Shown: piece by piece, positions 1-35,707 of the stretch | How positions within the stretch are numbered: the first letter of the stretch is position 1 | Layout of the letters: every line of letters starts with the position of its first letter | Origin: Nansenia antarctica | Taxonomy: Eukaryota > Chordata > Actinopteri > Argentiniformes > Microstomatidae | Length of the DNA: 64,000 nucleotides | Assembly: GCA_963989245.1 (NCBI GenBank) | Contig: OZ022345.1 | Location: 47,030,830 to 47,094,829 of the forward strand | Direction of reading: 5' to 3' | The notes under the pieces: generated by a model | The model's input: the letters and a program-made list of their open reading frames with translations, nothing else | Databases searched by the model: none | What the model was told of the DNA's origin: nothing | Position numbers and translations under genes: made by a program

Positions 1-3000
1 CGGCAGTGGTAATGAAATGTAATGGCATTTCCACACACAATGATGATTCTGATGAATGATTCTATGCAGGTGTGGCTCCTGCCTGGCTCCTCTCATATCC
101 ACAGCCCTTTGAGCCCTTTTCAGGAGGAAACACAATCTGGGCTTTGATTGAGGAGATCTTTCTAGCAAATGGCCTATATTCAGAAGTGATGCAGGTCATT
201 TGTCCCTTCCATTTAGACCAATATTAAAAAAATAAAAAATCGAAAAAAGATTTTAACAAAGCATTTATTTTTCTCCAAAATAGCAAATTGGGAAAGGAAA
301 AGCCCAGATTGTAGTAAATCGACCATCCACAAGCTCCTTAAAATGTGTCCCCACAAAAGATCAAGAAAACCCCAAAACCATGCCACCCTATCAAAGGTTT
401 ATAGCATTGTAAAAATGTCAGACATCTCCAACATTTCCCTCTGCGGAGACAGCAATATCACTATCTGAGACAATGGAATTTTCGACAATTTTAGGCTGGC
501 ATGTTTCCTTTCAAACAGACTTAATTATTTTTGTTATAATCAATAGTTACACATTACTCATAATTACTGTTGGTATAATTCTTATTATCAGCAGTTATGG
601 ATACTTTCTCCACCCTGGAAGCTAACTCAGTAGAATTGAGTGTGTGTGTGCTTTAGAACAGTCCTGACTCCCAAGCCCTGACTGACTAGGACAGGCGTTC
701 ATGTCTGAGTGAGTCGACCAGCATTTTTATAGGAAACTTTATTCTCTCATAAAACACAATTTCTCGACCACAGTAAATAAACAGAGGGGTATTTCACACC
801 AGTAAAAAGGCAGAGCAGGAGGGCACAGGCACCGGTCCCTCAAATGAGGAAATCAGGTTAAAGAGAAGGTTGGATTTCATTCATGTAGATGCATATAGAT
901 TCAACATATTTTTTTACCAATTTACATTTTGATCTTTCAGGTAAAAAAACAATACAGTATGTTTGATTTTTGACTTTTTGGAACATACAGTAACTAATAG
1001 TCAGTATGAGCAAATAGGAAAAACAGAATAACTATTTTCTTATGTTCTTTCACTCATAATCTGAGCATGATAGTTAAAAAGAGATACAGAGAAAGATCTG
1101 AAAGAGAGCTTTTATGGGGTCATTAAAAGGGAATTACTGCAGAAAAATGCTTACTACAGATCATTTTTAACTAGTCCAGAGGAAATGTCTTTGTTTTTCT
1201 ACAGCCATTTTGGTCTCAATTAAAATACATTTTAAGATGTAATTTTCCATGTAGGTTGTAATTCCTTTGATTAATTTAAGGGACATAAGATCAAGAACAT
1301 TTTATGAAAACTTCAGAGCTCTGAGATTTAGGGTCTTACTCTTTATTCTTGATTCTTATTTTATTTTATTTTAAACATGAAGAGAGATGAGAAATAAAAT
1401 ATTGTAAACCAGTGGATTCTCAAAAACTCCAGATAGCAAATGATACCTTCACGATAATCCAGCCCAAACAGTTTCCTGGGAATGAGGTTAACGCGTTAAG
1501 GAACCCATTGTGAAAACAAGGACGGTATCTTTGTATTTACTGTGTAGTCATATAGTAAACTGTAATAACAAAGTAACTATCTACATATGTAATTAATTAC
1601 TATGTAAATACTGGGTTTCATTTCTAAATGCCCTGGGAAATGCCCTGGGAAACACAGTGGTAGAATACAACCCCCCCCATCCCATCTGCATGCCCCTGCC
1701 GTTAGTCACAGGAGCTCACTCTCTATCTCTATCCCTCTCTCTTTCTGACACTTTGTGCCTCTCTTTCTCTCTTTTTCTCTTCCTCCATTTCTCTCCCTCC
1801 CTCCCTCTGTCTGTGTACCACAGTCTCCAGATTTGCCTTACGTGACTGGAGCTCATATCAGCGAGAATAATTGATGGCGGAGATGAATAAGTGATGCTGT
1901 GGCGTTAGAATGATTCAGGTTTGAAATGGAACAGTCTGAAATATTTGGACAGTGGAGGACTGAGTGATCAGTGTTTGCTTGGGTGTTGTTGGCAAACAGA
2001 TGTCAGAGAGACTGACTGTCAGAGACCCCATGGGGACTAGGAGAGGGCCTGGGGCCTATAGGAGAGGGGAGGAGAGAAGAGGAAATAAACCCCCTTTCTT
2101 CTTGTTTCACTCCAAAATCTCATTTTTTTCAGAGCAAAAACATACCAACTCACATTCATCAAAGCTTTGCATTGATATTCCACACACCTCTGCCTCTTTC
2201 CATCTTTTTATAACTCGTAGGTTGTAACTGCCTGATGCAACCCTTGCCTACATTATCCCTATCCCCAGACTATTCCATTTGGAAAGCACAATAGCAGAAA
2301 ATGTATTCTTTCCACCACAGAAGAAGACAAAGGTACTCTGTATCCATCAACCATGGTCTTATCCCAGATAATAAACTGCCAAAAGGGATGTCCCTAAAAC
2401 CACTCTGTGTGGAGTTGGTAATGGAATGGTTAATGGAATGGTTAATACGACCAAACACAGGGCCATCTCAGGTGTCTGTCACCTGTCTAACCAGCTGTCA
2501 CCTGTCTATCCTCAAGCTGGGGTGATGAGAAGACAGGAGCAGGTGTGACTACATAATCACACACCAGTTAACACTTCACACCCAACACCCACCTGCCAGT
2601 GGTCACAACGCCAACTCTGAAATGCCTCAGGTGGTGTAGCCGCACTAACACACAGGAGAGACCTGATAGAAGTCGTTAATATAAGACAATGGGCCAAACG
2701 TAGTTGACCCATTATCTAATACTGTGTCTTGAACCAAACTGAATTGTAGCATGTTGATATGTCATTTATTATTATAAGATGATAAAACGTCATACTTCCT
2801 CCATTGAGTGGGATGGTGGTGAGATAGAATGAGAAACTGAAGTTGAATAGAAGTGCTTTAAAGACTTTTATGTTATAGATAGGGTTTGTTACTTCTTCTG
2901 GTGAGTGAGAGTAAAAAGAGGGGTTATTTTTCACGTGGTACAGTAAGTCCTATACTACTGACTGTGTTCAGTCCAATAAAAAGTCACAGATCTTCATGAT

Positions 3001-4016
3001 GGATGCTGCCCTGTGATCCAGGATCCTTCTTTGTACATGTCCCAGTGTGGGATTTCAAACATGTCCAATCATTTCTCCGTTTGTCACCGGCAGTCGTCCG
3101 CGGACCAACTCGAAAGACTCTAAAACCATTAGGTGAAGAATGTCACCGCATTGGAAAACCAGCTGTCCGAATGTTAAAGTGTCCGGCCAGTATTTATGGG
3201 CGCTACTCCGATACGAAACTTAAGGAGTACAACTGTGGCAGCTGTGACATCAAAATGTCACAGCTATGGTCGTCCTCAGGCGGTAGTGTGGAATCCATGG
3301 GTATCGTTTTCAGCTGCGGAAGACAGCTTCCATCGGTCGGCTAACCTGGACAGACACATAACAGCACCCCTGTGCCTCCTCTCACAGTAGGACTAGAGAG
3401 GACAGGGAGAGCCGGAGCTAGGATGAGGAGGGAACTATTAGCGCTTTGCCAGAGCTGGAGCAGGGCACAGGGTCATCCTCAGGAAGAGCAGAGGAACGGC
3501 AGGGTAGGGGGCACAGCATGGGAGGACAGGAAAGACTAAATATACTGCAGCACATTGCCAATAATATCTCCAACATTGGGAAATATCTGCATTTATTCTC
3601 TAAAAACTGATTTTTTTTTATCAGATGAGGGCCACGTCAAAGGCAAATCCATTGGTTGAATCTCCCATTGTATTTGTATGATTCTTACACGGATTTTTTG
3701 TTGCATTTGACTTTCCAATGACAACAACCTTTCTGTACATACAGTAAAAATGTACGTTGCAATTCTTAGGCTGATGAAGTGTTGGTGAGGATACTGCAAG
3801 GCCTCTCTCTCGTCTTGGCCCCTCTGACTCCTAGACCCCAGACCCCCCAGACCCCCAGGCCCGTCAGTGATGTATCAGAGGTCCCTGGAGCCTAAAGGAT
3901 CCGTCCCATCCTGCTCTCTGCCTCATTGCTATTCCTCTAGTCCTCCCAGGGCTCAGAGAGTTGTCAAACTGTTGTGTCACTCTACATCCCCGTTTGCCAC
4001 CATGTTAGTGACCACA

Positions 4017-4018
<2 letters not shown>

Positions 4019-4054
<36 letters not shown>

Positions 4055-4088
4055 ATGTGTGTGTGCGTGTGCGTGTGCACGTGTGTGT
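4019..4088. repeat. GT/GC microsatellite
   Basis: A run of GT dinucleotides with a few CG and CA interruptions. The cysteine/valine-rich frames across it are repeat artefacts. Confidence 0.95.
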
Positions 4089-5199
4089 GCTGCACCATGG
4101 ATGGACCATGGCAGGAGTCTCACTGTTCGATGGAATGTGAGCTAAGCCCACAGCAGGGTCCTCCCTTCCAAACCATTCACACCGTCCATTTTCACAGTCA
4201 CGCCATCTCTCCTGGAGATGGAATATCTGAAGCACTGACTCCCTATAGTACCTGGACCTCTCTCTTATTGCTTTTCCAAAAACCTTCCAATGAACCTATT
4301 TTGCCCCATAATAGATATGATGTAATAATGTGGAATCTGTCCCTTTTTCAGGCTCAATCCCAGGCTGAATAGCAATTTAAATTCAGTTCAGTTCACATTT
4401 ATTTGAAATCTCATTAACTGGATAAAAGCCCAAAGAGTATGTTGTAAATAGAATATCTTTGCCACATGGATGAAACTGAATGTATGAATGATTAGTCTTT
4501 TCCACTGATGTTGTGGCACAGTCAAAGGAATGTGCCGTCTGCAATGTGTCAGGCCTCCTTTTTAGAAGCCAGTCCAATATCTCTGCCATAGCCCCCACGG
4601 AACCACTTCAAACTGACAGCCACAAGAAGGACAACTCTCATAGATATGGAGATGTGTCCGCGAATTGTATGATCAACTGTATAAAGCAGAGACATATACT
4701 GTATAGAGAATATATGTATTAGAATACATATTTGATGATAGCTTTCTAAATCAAGCAATCATTCCTATTCATCTGGTTTCTAGAATAGGCATGTAATAAA
4801 TAGCTCATCATTGCTCATCTTTACTCACTACATTACACTAATACCACATCTCACACTCCTCTGAAACCCCATTTACAATATGAGGGAGTCATCATATTCA
4901 GAAACTGGGAAAGTAATCAAATACAGTATATCACACTGACAGAGTGGTCACATCTCTCCCCCCCTCCTCCCTCTCCCCTCTCCCTCACAGTCACCCTGTA
5001 CTGTATTCACACCATATCCTGTCCTCCCCAGAGTCCCTCGTTCCCCTAATGAGAAGCCATAGGAAATAAATAATTGGTGGAGGACAGATGTACAATGCTT
5101 CTAACCTGAGACGGTTCACGTAGAGGGTGTCTTGGTACTGTAAATCAGACAGTTGCACCACTGGGGTGTGTTGTGTGCGTGCGTGCATTTGTGTGTGTG

Positions 5200-5232
<33 letters not shown>

Positions 5233-5298
5233 TTCCTGTTACTGGGACAACTTAAGTCCCGTTCCAGGGACACCAGGTCTCAATGATGATATACTGTA

Positions 5299-5300
<2 letters not shown>

Positions 5301-5364
<64 letters not shown>
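5301..5364. repeat. CA microsatellite
   Basis: About 31 uninterrupted CA units. A separate interrupted GT run lies just upstream at about 5186-5232, so two complementary microsatellites sit within 100 bp of each other. Confidence 0.95.
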
Positions 5365-5366
<2 letters not shown>

Positions 5367-6210
5367 CGTGTGCACGCACTCACACATTGGGCAAGGGGAC
5401 ACTCAGCAAGAGGACAAAGAGATCCCTGGTCTAATGAGAGAGTGGCTGGAATCCAGGAGGTTTATTGAGTCTCTGAGGTGACTCTTGGAAGAGGGTGAAG
5501 TACTGTAATTCATTATCAAATGACAGCCTTGATTGTAGGCCATTTTCTAGCCATTTTCTATCCACTGGTGAGAATATTTTACAATGAAGTGAAAGTTTTG
5601 AGGGGACTATAATCATGCTGATAGGATTTCTTTGTAAGAGCTGCCAATTCATGTCTTTTAATTCTCTTTTCATCCTCTGGAATGCTTTCTTTCCTTTACA
5701 ACAAGACTACAGAGGACAGTTTGTCAGTATTTCCTCTACTATAACGTCAAGTAATACCAGCATGTCTGCTGAACATCCCTCCTGCCTTGTAGGGAAGTGT
5801 ACTGCCTCCCTGTAGAGTTATCCAATAAAGTAAATAACATTATGAAGCTCCAGAGCCATGTAATCGATTTGTGTTGACGTAGATGATAGTGTACAGTAAA
5901 GTTGGGAGTCATTATCAAATGACTTATTATAGAACATGGAGTGGATTAAAACGACAATACAATTATCTTAATGAGTCATCATACTGTAGCTTGTAGACTA
6001 TTTTACAAAGTAGAAAGTTATAACCGTAATAGAATAATGTTATTTGTTTATTTTTAAAGACATCACTGTAAGTCCCTGACTGGAGGCAAAGCTCACGGTA
6101 ACACACTGTGTCATATGGAAATGTATACATCCAGTATTCATTCATACAGTGCAACCAAAATATAATTTGCACCATTCACAGTGGGATGGCTAAAGCTCAT
6201 GTATAATATG

Positions 6211-6212
<2 letters not shown>

Positions 6213-6270
<58 letters not shown>

Positions 6271-6280
6271 GTGTGTGTGT
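6213..6280. repeat. GT microsatellite
   Basis: A GT run with a single CG interruption near its right end. Confidence 0.95.
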
Positions 6281-6827
6281 ATCTATCAGATTAATACAGA
6301 GGCCTAGCAGGAGGGTGGGCTCATTAAATACAGGATTAACCTACAGGGGGGCTTCCCCATCCCCTCATACCCAAACAGGTCGTTGAACAAGTCCTCCTCA
6401 GAGACATGTTTTATTTACTAACGTCATTTTTTATTTCACTCATGTTCATTTTGATATTTGTGTCAGCTGGGTATTGACAGGTTCCCCTGCTGATCTTTCT
6501 TTATGATGTTGTAATTTAATCAACATGGAAAACAAGACACAATGGGATGGGATGGGATTAAGTCTATTAGAGGTACAACAGCACACTTTGATTCGATTTT
6601 TGGAAAAATAAAAACATTTAAATTAATCAATACATACAAACATAACGTATACGACGGTGTCAAATATAACCGTGGTTCTTTGGACATTTGCCTTAGTGAT
6701 ACTGTACAGTACAGAAGGCTCGGAATCACAATTCTTTGACACCAGCACCACCTGCTGTTGAGTTAACTCTTTGTACTCTAGCCTGGCTCAGAGAGGAGAA
6801 GGGGCGACCCATAGATTCTGTCACACA

Positions 6828-7036
6828 TGGTAAATGGACTGCACTTATATAGTGCCTTATTTACTTTATTTATCATAGCTTTACAATGGCCTCTCATTCA
6901 CAATCTTGGAGTTCAGTAATTCAGAAGTTTTGGAGTTCAGTGTCTTGCCCAAGGACACCTCGACACGTGGCCAGCCAGGGATTGAACCACCGACCTTGGG
7001 ATCATTAGACGTTGACTCCTGAGCCACAGCCGCCCC
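6828..7036 (+). repeat. Decayed fish interspersed repeat
   Basis: It begins with the widespread teleost motif of a 'taaatggactgcacttatat' type and ends with a segment reading roughly 'cttgcccaaggacacctcga', then a 'gattgaaccaccgaccttgg' stretch and a 'gagccacagccgcc' terminus. I know this layout from a very common short repeat in fish genomes. It is diverged and has no coding capacity. The assignment rests on recall of the motif and not on a search. Confidence 0.5.
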
Positions 7037-7283
7037 ACACATAGCTTATAATGTCTGCATGTTTCTCAGCCGTGGCACACAACTCACACAGATGTATAAT
7101 ATAACAATGGAACCACATTCCATTCTAAGTATGTCACAAGTTGGAGACACCTCAGCTCTAATGAACCACTTGGAATCTCATTCACAGATGCGGTTGTGGC
7201 AAAGATGTTTACACTGATTATGTGGTTGATGTTGTCTGTCATGATCTGATTAACTTCCTCTGAACTCCCAGCAGGGACTTGGA

Positions 7284-7336
7284 GACAGTTGGGCAGGATG
7301 GTGATCTGCTGTCTGATTGGGTGACAGTTGGGCAGG

Positions 7337-7361
<25 letters not shown>
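7284..7361 (+). repeat. 39-bp tandem duplication over the ARL13 start codon
   Basis: Two nearly identical 39-bp units (7284-7322 and 7323-7361) each carry the same ATG and the following seven codons. The ATG of the first unit (7298) reads eight codons to a TGA and makes a short upstream frame. The ATG of the second (7337) continues into the exon-1 coding sequence and a good splice donor. The duplication is exact for most of its length, so it is probably recent. Confidence 0.8.
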
Positions 7362-29968
<22,607 letters not shown>

Positions 29969-30130
29969 AAAAATACATAATAATAATAATATCTCTATGG
30001 ATATAATACAGTTTGCACTGTTAAAGGGGAGGCAGAAGGTGAACAGGTGGAATAGAGGAGAGAGAGGCTGGAAGAGAATAAGGGAGAGGTGAAGGGGAGA
30101 TAGAAGACATGTTAGGGAGAGACTGCATTA

Positions 30131-30679
30131 CGCCGCTTGCACACAGGGCCATTGCGTTGCGTTGCGTTGCACCGGAAGTCATTCATCTCAATGGGGCCGT
30201 TGCGTTGCCGTTGCGTTGATCAGTTGCGTTGCTCTGCATTGTCTTTCTTGACCGTCAGGGTGCGGCAATCAGTCAAAAAATGTCAGCTTTTGCGTTGCGT
30301 TGGATCCGTCAAAACAACCGGAAGTAGTTTCTTGCACGGAGCTCTCGCCTCAGATTTTAAATCCTCAATTTTGGCCGCCATTGGCTAAAATCTGTAATTT
30401 GGCTCTACAAGTGTTAATATGTCATTTTATGAAGTTTTTATATGTTTTCAGGCGAGAAAGTAACCATATATATTCACAAAATGTGTCCAGTTTATCAAAA
30501 TAACCTGTTTATATATCTGATCTGACGTTTTTTTCCCCACTTCTGTGGGAAACTTCGCTAGCAACACGAGTAGATGTAGCTTTCTGCATCGCACGTTGAA
30601 GTACGTCAAGTCCATCCCACCAGGTTGCGCCAGAACGACGCAACGCAACGCAACGCAATGGCCCTGTGTGCACCCGGCG
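30131..30679. mobile_element. PIF/Harbinger-type MITE
   Basis: 549 bp flanked by TTA on both sides (30128-30130 and 30680-30682). Inverted termini begin CGCCG and share 'cacacagggccattgcgttg' before a run of GTTGC pentamers. No transposase is present. The TTA duplication with a GC-rich inverted end points to PIF/Harbinger. It lies downstream of ARL13 exon 5. Confidence 0.75.
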
Positions 30680-31025
30680 TTACACAGTAATGCAGTCAGA
30701 CACTCAGGCAGAGAACACGTTCACAGTGCCATGTTGTTTTGTTCAATGGGACAAATGAAAGATACGCTCATCTCTGTTGACTTGTTTCACAATAAGGTAC
30801 CATGGCCACTAGTGTACCAATATGATATAAACTGCTGTTCATTGAGGGCCGTCAGCTTGCCTCTTGTACGTGACTGGTCTAAGAGTGCTTTGATACCAGT
30901 TACTGTGGAGAATGTCAACAACAGAGAATGGAGAATCATTCTCTGAGAATGTGAGTCAAGGCTGGTCTTTTAACTCGGTGTGGGGGTTGAATGCACCAAG
31001 AGAACAAACACTTTTCTTTCTTCAG

Positions 31026-31571
31026 GGAGGGGAGGGAGAGGGAGGGAGGGAGGAGAGACAGAGCAGATAGAGAAGAGAGGAGATAGAGGAAATGTGCAGG
31101 GCAAGGATCATGCAGTCATCATAACCACTCCAGTTGAGCCAATAAGCGAGGTCAATACTAAGGTGAGATGGTTCACTCCAGTGAAATGAGCCAGTCAGAG
31201 AGCAGGATACTGCTGTGCCCACATAACAGATTACACACCGATACTCCCTAACAGCTATAACTCACTGCTAGGACAGCTAAGACCTAAAGGCTAAAGATAC
31301 ACAGACTCTGCTAACCTCCCCCAACTCTGGGTCAGATCAACACTGCAACCCTGGGAATGCTCTTCAATCTGTGGCAGAGGGTAGATCTACCAGGCATGGG
31401 AAGTGTTCTACCCCCTCCTGTACGTGATTCAATGTTATGATGCGTGCTTCCTGTCAAGGTCTGTTTGTACTGTTTTCAGTTAGTTGCAATCCCCCCCCCG
31501 CCGCAGAAATGTACATGATGTACTTGCAGCCAGATATCCACTCTGATATGCAGCAGAAGACATGACCAAAG

Positions 31572-31621
<50 letters not shown>

Positions 31622-31944
31622 GTGTTGTGTGGTGTTGCGTTGTGTGCATGCGTGCGGGCGTGCATGCATGCATGCATAATCAATTAAATGCTGAGTCAGA
31701 AGAGGTGTCCAGCAGATTAGAGTTGTCTTTGGAATGGCTCATAATATAAACAAAGCTAGCCAACTGTATGGACTGTATTGACCTGTATGAACGTGTGTGG
31801 GATGCGTGTAGACTGTGGAAAAGCTGGGAGAGAAGACCGAGAAGAAAGAGGAGCATAAAGGAAACGCTGATGAGAAGTCTTCTCAGAAGGACAGGAAGGA
31901 CATCAAGAAGATTTGGCAAAAAAAACAGAGTACAGAGTTTACCC
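31026..31944 (+). CDS. Possible 3' exons of the ARL13-family gene
   Basis: Two stretches look like further tail exons. At 31026-31160 a Glu/Arg-rich start is followed by a segment containing AVIITTPVEP, bounded by ttcag and AAG/GTGAGA. From about 31813 a Lys/Glu-rich stretch follows a 'tgtag' acceptor. Both resemble the low-complexity tail of ARL13 proteins in composition only. The reading phases do not fit the exon 5 model, and the second stretch appears to need a frame change near a run of eight A's (about 31918-31925). Treat this as a weak candidate. Confidence 0.3.
31574..31621. repeat. GT microsatellite
   Basis: A GT run grading into degenerate TGTTG and GCATGC repeats up to about 31677. 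Confidence 0.9.
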
Positions 31945-34130
31945 ACTGCTAACACAAGAGGGCGCCCTTGAGGGCCTGTCTTCCCTTGTTCGAGCCCAAA
32001 GCCCACTCTCAACATCAGCTTCAACACAATGCCCCAGCCACAGTCATCTTAATGGATATTGTGACTGACATCTCTATGTATTTGTTGTTATTATCTGGCT
32101 ATAGATATGGATTTGATAGACAATACTTCCATTTCTCTCCCACTTTGTTGTTGGATTAGAAGTGTGACTTGTTTTGGGTTGGTTTAAATCCCCCAAAGGT
32201 ACCTCCCAACACTGTTTGCATGTGCACCTAAACCTGCAGCACATCGTCCCCTAGTGTTAGATTAAGGAGGTGATTAGGGATGGTTCACCAAACTTTCAAA
32301 GCATGTATATCAGCGTTACCATTACATGGTACGGCCTATAGACCCCATCCGAGAGTCCCCTACAGGGCAGATGTATTCAGTAGAACTGCAGAGTAGACAG
32401 AAAGGTACTTCCTGTTCCAGCTCTTCCAGCCCTCGAGGCCCACAGTCCCTGCTGCTGTTAATTTCTCCCTGCCTGGCACTTAGCTGAACAATTAACGTCA
32501 CTGATTGGCCAGAGATGTCACACACCTGGTTACCCAGGTCTAAATCGGTTTGCTGAGGGGAGTATAAAAGTCCCACAGGGGACAGGAGTGCTGCTGCCCT
32601 GCTGTAAGGTATTCCCAGCTCCAGCCCCATACTGGGTTCTGGTCCCTCTGGATCCATCTGGAGCCCACCTGGCCCTGATTCTCTCCTACTGCCAACAGAA
32701 CACGGCACCGCTCACTTCCTCTTACCTGTGTTAATGACCCGCATACCTACAGTGACATGTTGCAGAACTATGTGGAACCACACAAGTTAGTAGTGGGTCC
32801 TCCATACAGTTAAACCATAGTATCTCACACAGACTCTCTGAGTGAATGGAACGCTCAGAGAAAACCATCATATAATATAACCATCATAGATGCACATATA
32901 TTATAGTGCACATTGTGTACACTCACTTTGCCACATACTTCTATTTGGCTCCGGGTTGAAAGAGAATGAGTGTATTACCATCACCTGGTAGGTCATGTGT
33001 AAGCAACCACCCCTTTGACCCCTTGAAAAGCTGTCATTGTTATATTTCTACTACCGTGTCGATTGACCTGATTTGGAGGTGTTGTTTAGCGTACACAGTA
33101 CTTAGAAAAGGATACTATATGCAGATATGGAATTGGGTAAACCCTCCTCTGGTATCCCAGGCTTTGAGCTGTGTGTCCACCTGAGGAGAGGACAAACACA
33201 TGTACACAGAGTAAACACACAGCGGCCGCAGCTGTGTCTGTGCACCCGCGATAGGGCCCTCCATCTCTGTGTGCTACGCTGGCTCCTGTGTAGGCCGACC
33301 AGGGTTTCAGAGAATGAATAAGTAAACACCTGTGAAAAAGGTGCATTTCTGTAAACAAACAACGATCCTTGTTGGTATGCTAATCCTGTATACACAACAC
33401 CACCCCTAGAGACACAAACAGAGAGATGGAATCTGAATGTTGGCGAAAGTGGTCACTGTGCGTGTGTCCGTGTGTGTATGCGTGTGTGTGTGTGTGCGTG
33501 TGCGTGTGTGCGTGCGTGCGTGCTCGGGTATGTGCATGTGAAAGCACAACTACACTTTGTTAACAAGCATCCACACTCTAACCCATCTAAAATCTCCATC
33601 CACCCAACATGAAATTTTTTTAGACTCACGACTACCTCAACTTCAGTATTATAATTATAAGTATGAGATCTGACATTGGCTGTTTAAGTTGGTTTCCTGG
33701 GCTCGGTCATAGTAATTGTCATTGCGGCGGTAAAGTGGCGTTGTCCCTCAGATCTATCGCATAGGAATGGCTCTGGCGGTGACAGACGGGGGGCGGCGGT
33801 GCTGGCTCTCGCCTTGACGTCCTTCATCCCCCCCAGGTCTAAACGCAGCCGTCAGGCCCCCTAATCGAGATGGAAGACTGCTCTGGCAGATCGAAGCGCC
33901 TGCAGATGACAAGGTGGGAACAGATTGGCTCCTGTGCCCTTGTCCTGCGGCGGAAGTGGGATGGATTTTTCTAACAGAGGGGAAGGCACACAGGGTTACA
34001 GTACTTATATACAGTCTAGGACGTAGCTAGGATACTCTACAATTCATGCATTTTACCACACAATGTAATTGAAGACACGTTTCCTTTCTCTAGCTGATTC
34101 CATCCTTTTCCATTTTTTAAATGTTAATAT
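31945..34130. other. Intergenic DNA, no supported gene
   Basis: Apart from the possible promoter above and a GT-rich run near 33463-33530, nothing codes convincingly. A GC-rich block at about 33740-33960 stands out against its AT-rich surroundings and may be regulatory. Confidence 0.4.
32490..32600 (+). promoter_or_regulatory. Possible TATA-type promoter
   Basis: Within about 70 bp there are a TTAACGTCA CRE-like site, an inverted CCAAT box (GATTGGCC) and a TATAAAA box near 32563, in the normal order for a plus-strand promoter. A GTAAG/GTATTC splice-donor-like site follows near 32605. No coding exon could be tied to it, so this may be an orphan promoter, an old LTR or chance. Confidence 0.35.
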
Positions 34131-34306
34131 GTGACCGCAGCTTGTGAAAGTGGGAACAAGTCGGCAACCAATCAAAATGTTATGACTTTTATTCTGAAAA
34201 TTGTAAATAAATGTCAACGTTGTTGAAAATCAATGACACACTCTCACTAGTCAAGCCAAAACATTGCAATGCAATGGATTCGGTGAGTAATCCCCACTAC
34301 TCTACA

Positions 34307-35707
34307 CAGGGCCGCTTGGGAGATATGCGAGGCCCTGTGCGAAGTCAGATTTGCGAGGCCTTTTATAATGATGTAGGCTACTGTTATTAAAAAAAAAAAT
34401 AAAATAAAAAAAAAATAATACTTACTTATAACCGCGCGACACGCACGCACCGATATATTGCAAGAAATGCGCTCACATGCTGTGCTGATAGACAATAGCA
34501 TATCTACTTATTTAGATAGTTTACAACCATGTTTGTTTCATTTCAAACCTTTTATACTCGTAAAGGATTAGGATTTAGGATAAAGCAGTCATCATACCCA
34601 ACATTAAATACGCACAAGCCATTATTGACATGAATAGAGATGTTACTCACCACCATGTAGGCCTATCCTTTATGTTGAAAAGCTTACAGCAAAAGCAAAA
34701 AGACATGTCCCGTTTTTGAGAGTACACAAGCCACTTTCTTTCTATTTTTTCCCCATTTGGTAGTTTTCGGAGAAATAAAGTTTCACTAAAGTTCCTGTTC
34801 TCATTATTTTTAGGATAACTAAATCCAGGTTTCATCTTTGGGGGACCTCTTCTAATGATCACTTCTGTAACTGTAGAGTCCATATGTACCGGCCAATTTA
34901 CCAGGATCATCATACATGACATATCTAACACTGTAGGCTCGTCTTGCGTTCCATCACTCTCAGCCCTGCTGCTGCTCTGAGTAGCTCCATCTTCCGCCTC
35001 CGTATCCTCTACTTCACCACTCCTGACCATCATCACCTGGGGCTGGGCAGCCCCACTGCTGCCGGTGTAGCAGTTGTCCTCCTCCACCTCAGAGACATCA
35101 TCTTTGCCTCTCAGGGGGGGCTGTGCCGTGCTACTACTAGCATTGCTAGTGCTAGCAGTAACGTTAGCTTCTTCGGTGCTAACGGGAGCCTCACTTGTTT
35201 TTAGAAATGTTTCGAACGAACCTCTAAGCGAGGCCCTGAAGCCTTCCTTTCTTTTATTTGTATTTCTTTTTTCAGCACCCGATTAACATTTTCTTCCTCG
35301 GTCTCGTTCCCTCTGCATTTTGTCCTTTGCACTAAGCAGTCACTATGCACAACAAGTGTCAACGCGCGCCCAAAAATTCTTTTCACGTTTCACGTAAGGT
35401 GTCATAGGGGGAAATTACTTTTTTCTGTTGCTAAGAATCTCCCTGTCCTACAGGTATGCTAGATTTTAGATGTATGATTGACTGATGATTATCACATGTG
35501 TGAACATTTAGAAATGTATTAAAGGCAAAAATAATAATATGGTCCCTTGCCTGGCGCTTTGGAGGGCCTCGCCAGCCAGGGTACCAAAAAAAAAAAAAAA
35601 AAAAAAGTTTTTTTTTTTATTTTTTTTTACCCTGCCTCACGCGAGGCCCTCCAAAGCGCGAGGCCCTGTGCCACCGCCCGAGCTAGCCCCCCCTTAAAGC
35701 GGCCCTG
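34307..35707 (-). mobile_element. hAT DNA transposon, internally deleted
   Basis: 1401 bp starting CAGGGCCGC and ending GCGGCCCTG, flanked by perfect 8-bp duplications ACTCTACA (34299-34306 and 35708-35715). Sub-terminal copies of 'gcgaggccctgtgc' lie near both ends. The minus strand keeps only the N-terminal part of a transposase, so the element cannot move by itself. Confidence 0.92.
34647..35087 (-). pseudogene. hAT transposase N-terminal fragment (TTF-type zinc finger)
   Basis: 146 codons, acidic at first, then a segment with NFSETLFLRKLPNGEKIERK and a Cys-rich FCFCCKLF motif, as in the TTF-type zinc finger that precedes the catalytic domain in hAT and ZMYM-like proteins. The frame stops just after it and no catalytic part follows. 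Upstream minus-strand codons in another frame (about 35100-35300) appear to extend the N-terminus. Confidence 0.7.

Larger units (their letters stand above)
1..6827. other. Intergenic DNA, no supported gene
   Basis: About 6.8 kb of AT-rich DNA in which every open frame is short and many read through simple repeats (for example the CT-rich stretch near 1720-1810). No spliced gene could be assembled. The stretch at 3000-3550 is richer in CpG and has short open frames, but no family was recognised there. The microsatellites are listed separately. Confidence 0.5.

Noticed and set aside
3003..3344. A 113-codon frame with several cysteines
   Set aside because: No domain was recognised, the cysteine spacing fits no finger, and no splice partners were found.
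32322..32708. A 128-codon minus-strand frame
   Set aside because: It overlaps the possible plus-strand promoter, has no recognisable domain and no splice context.
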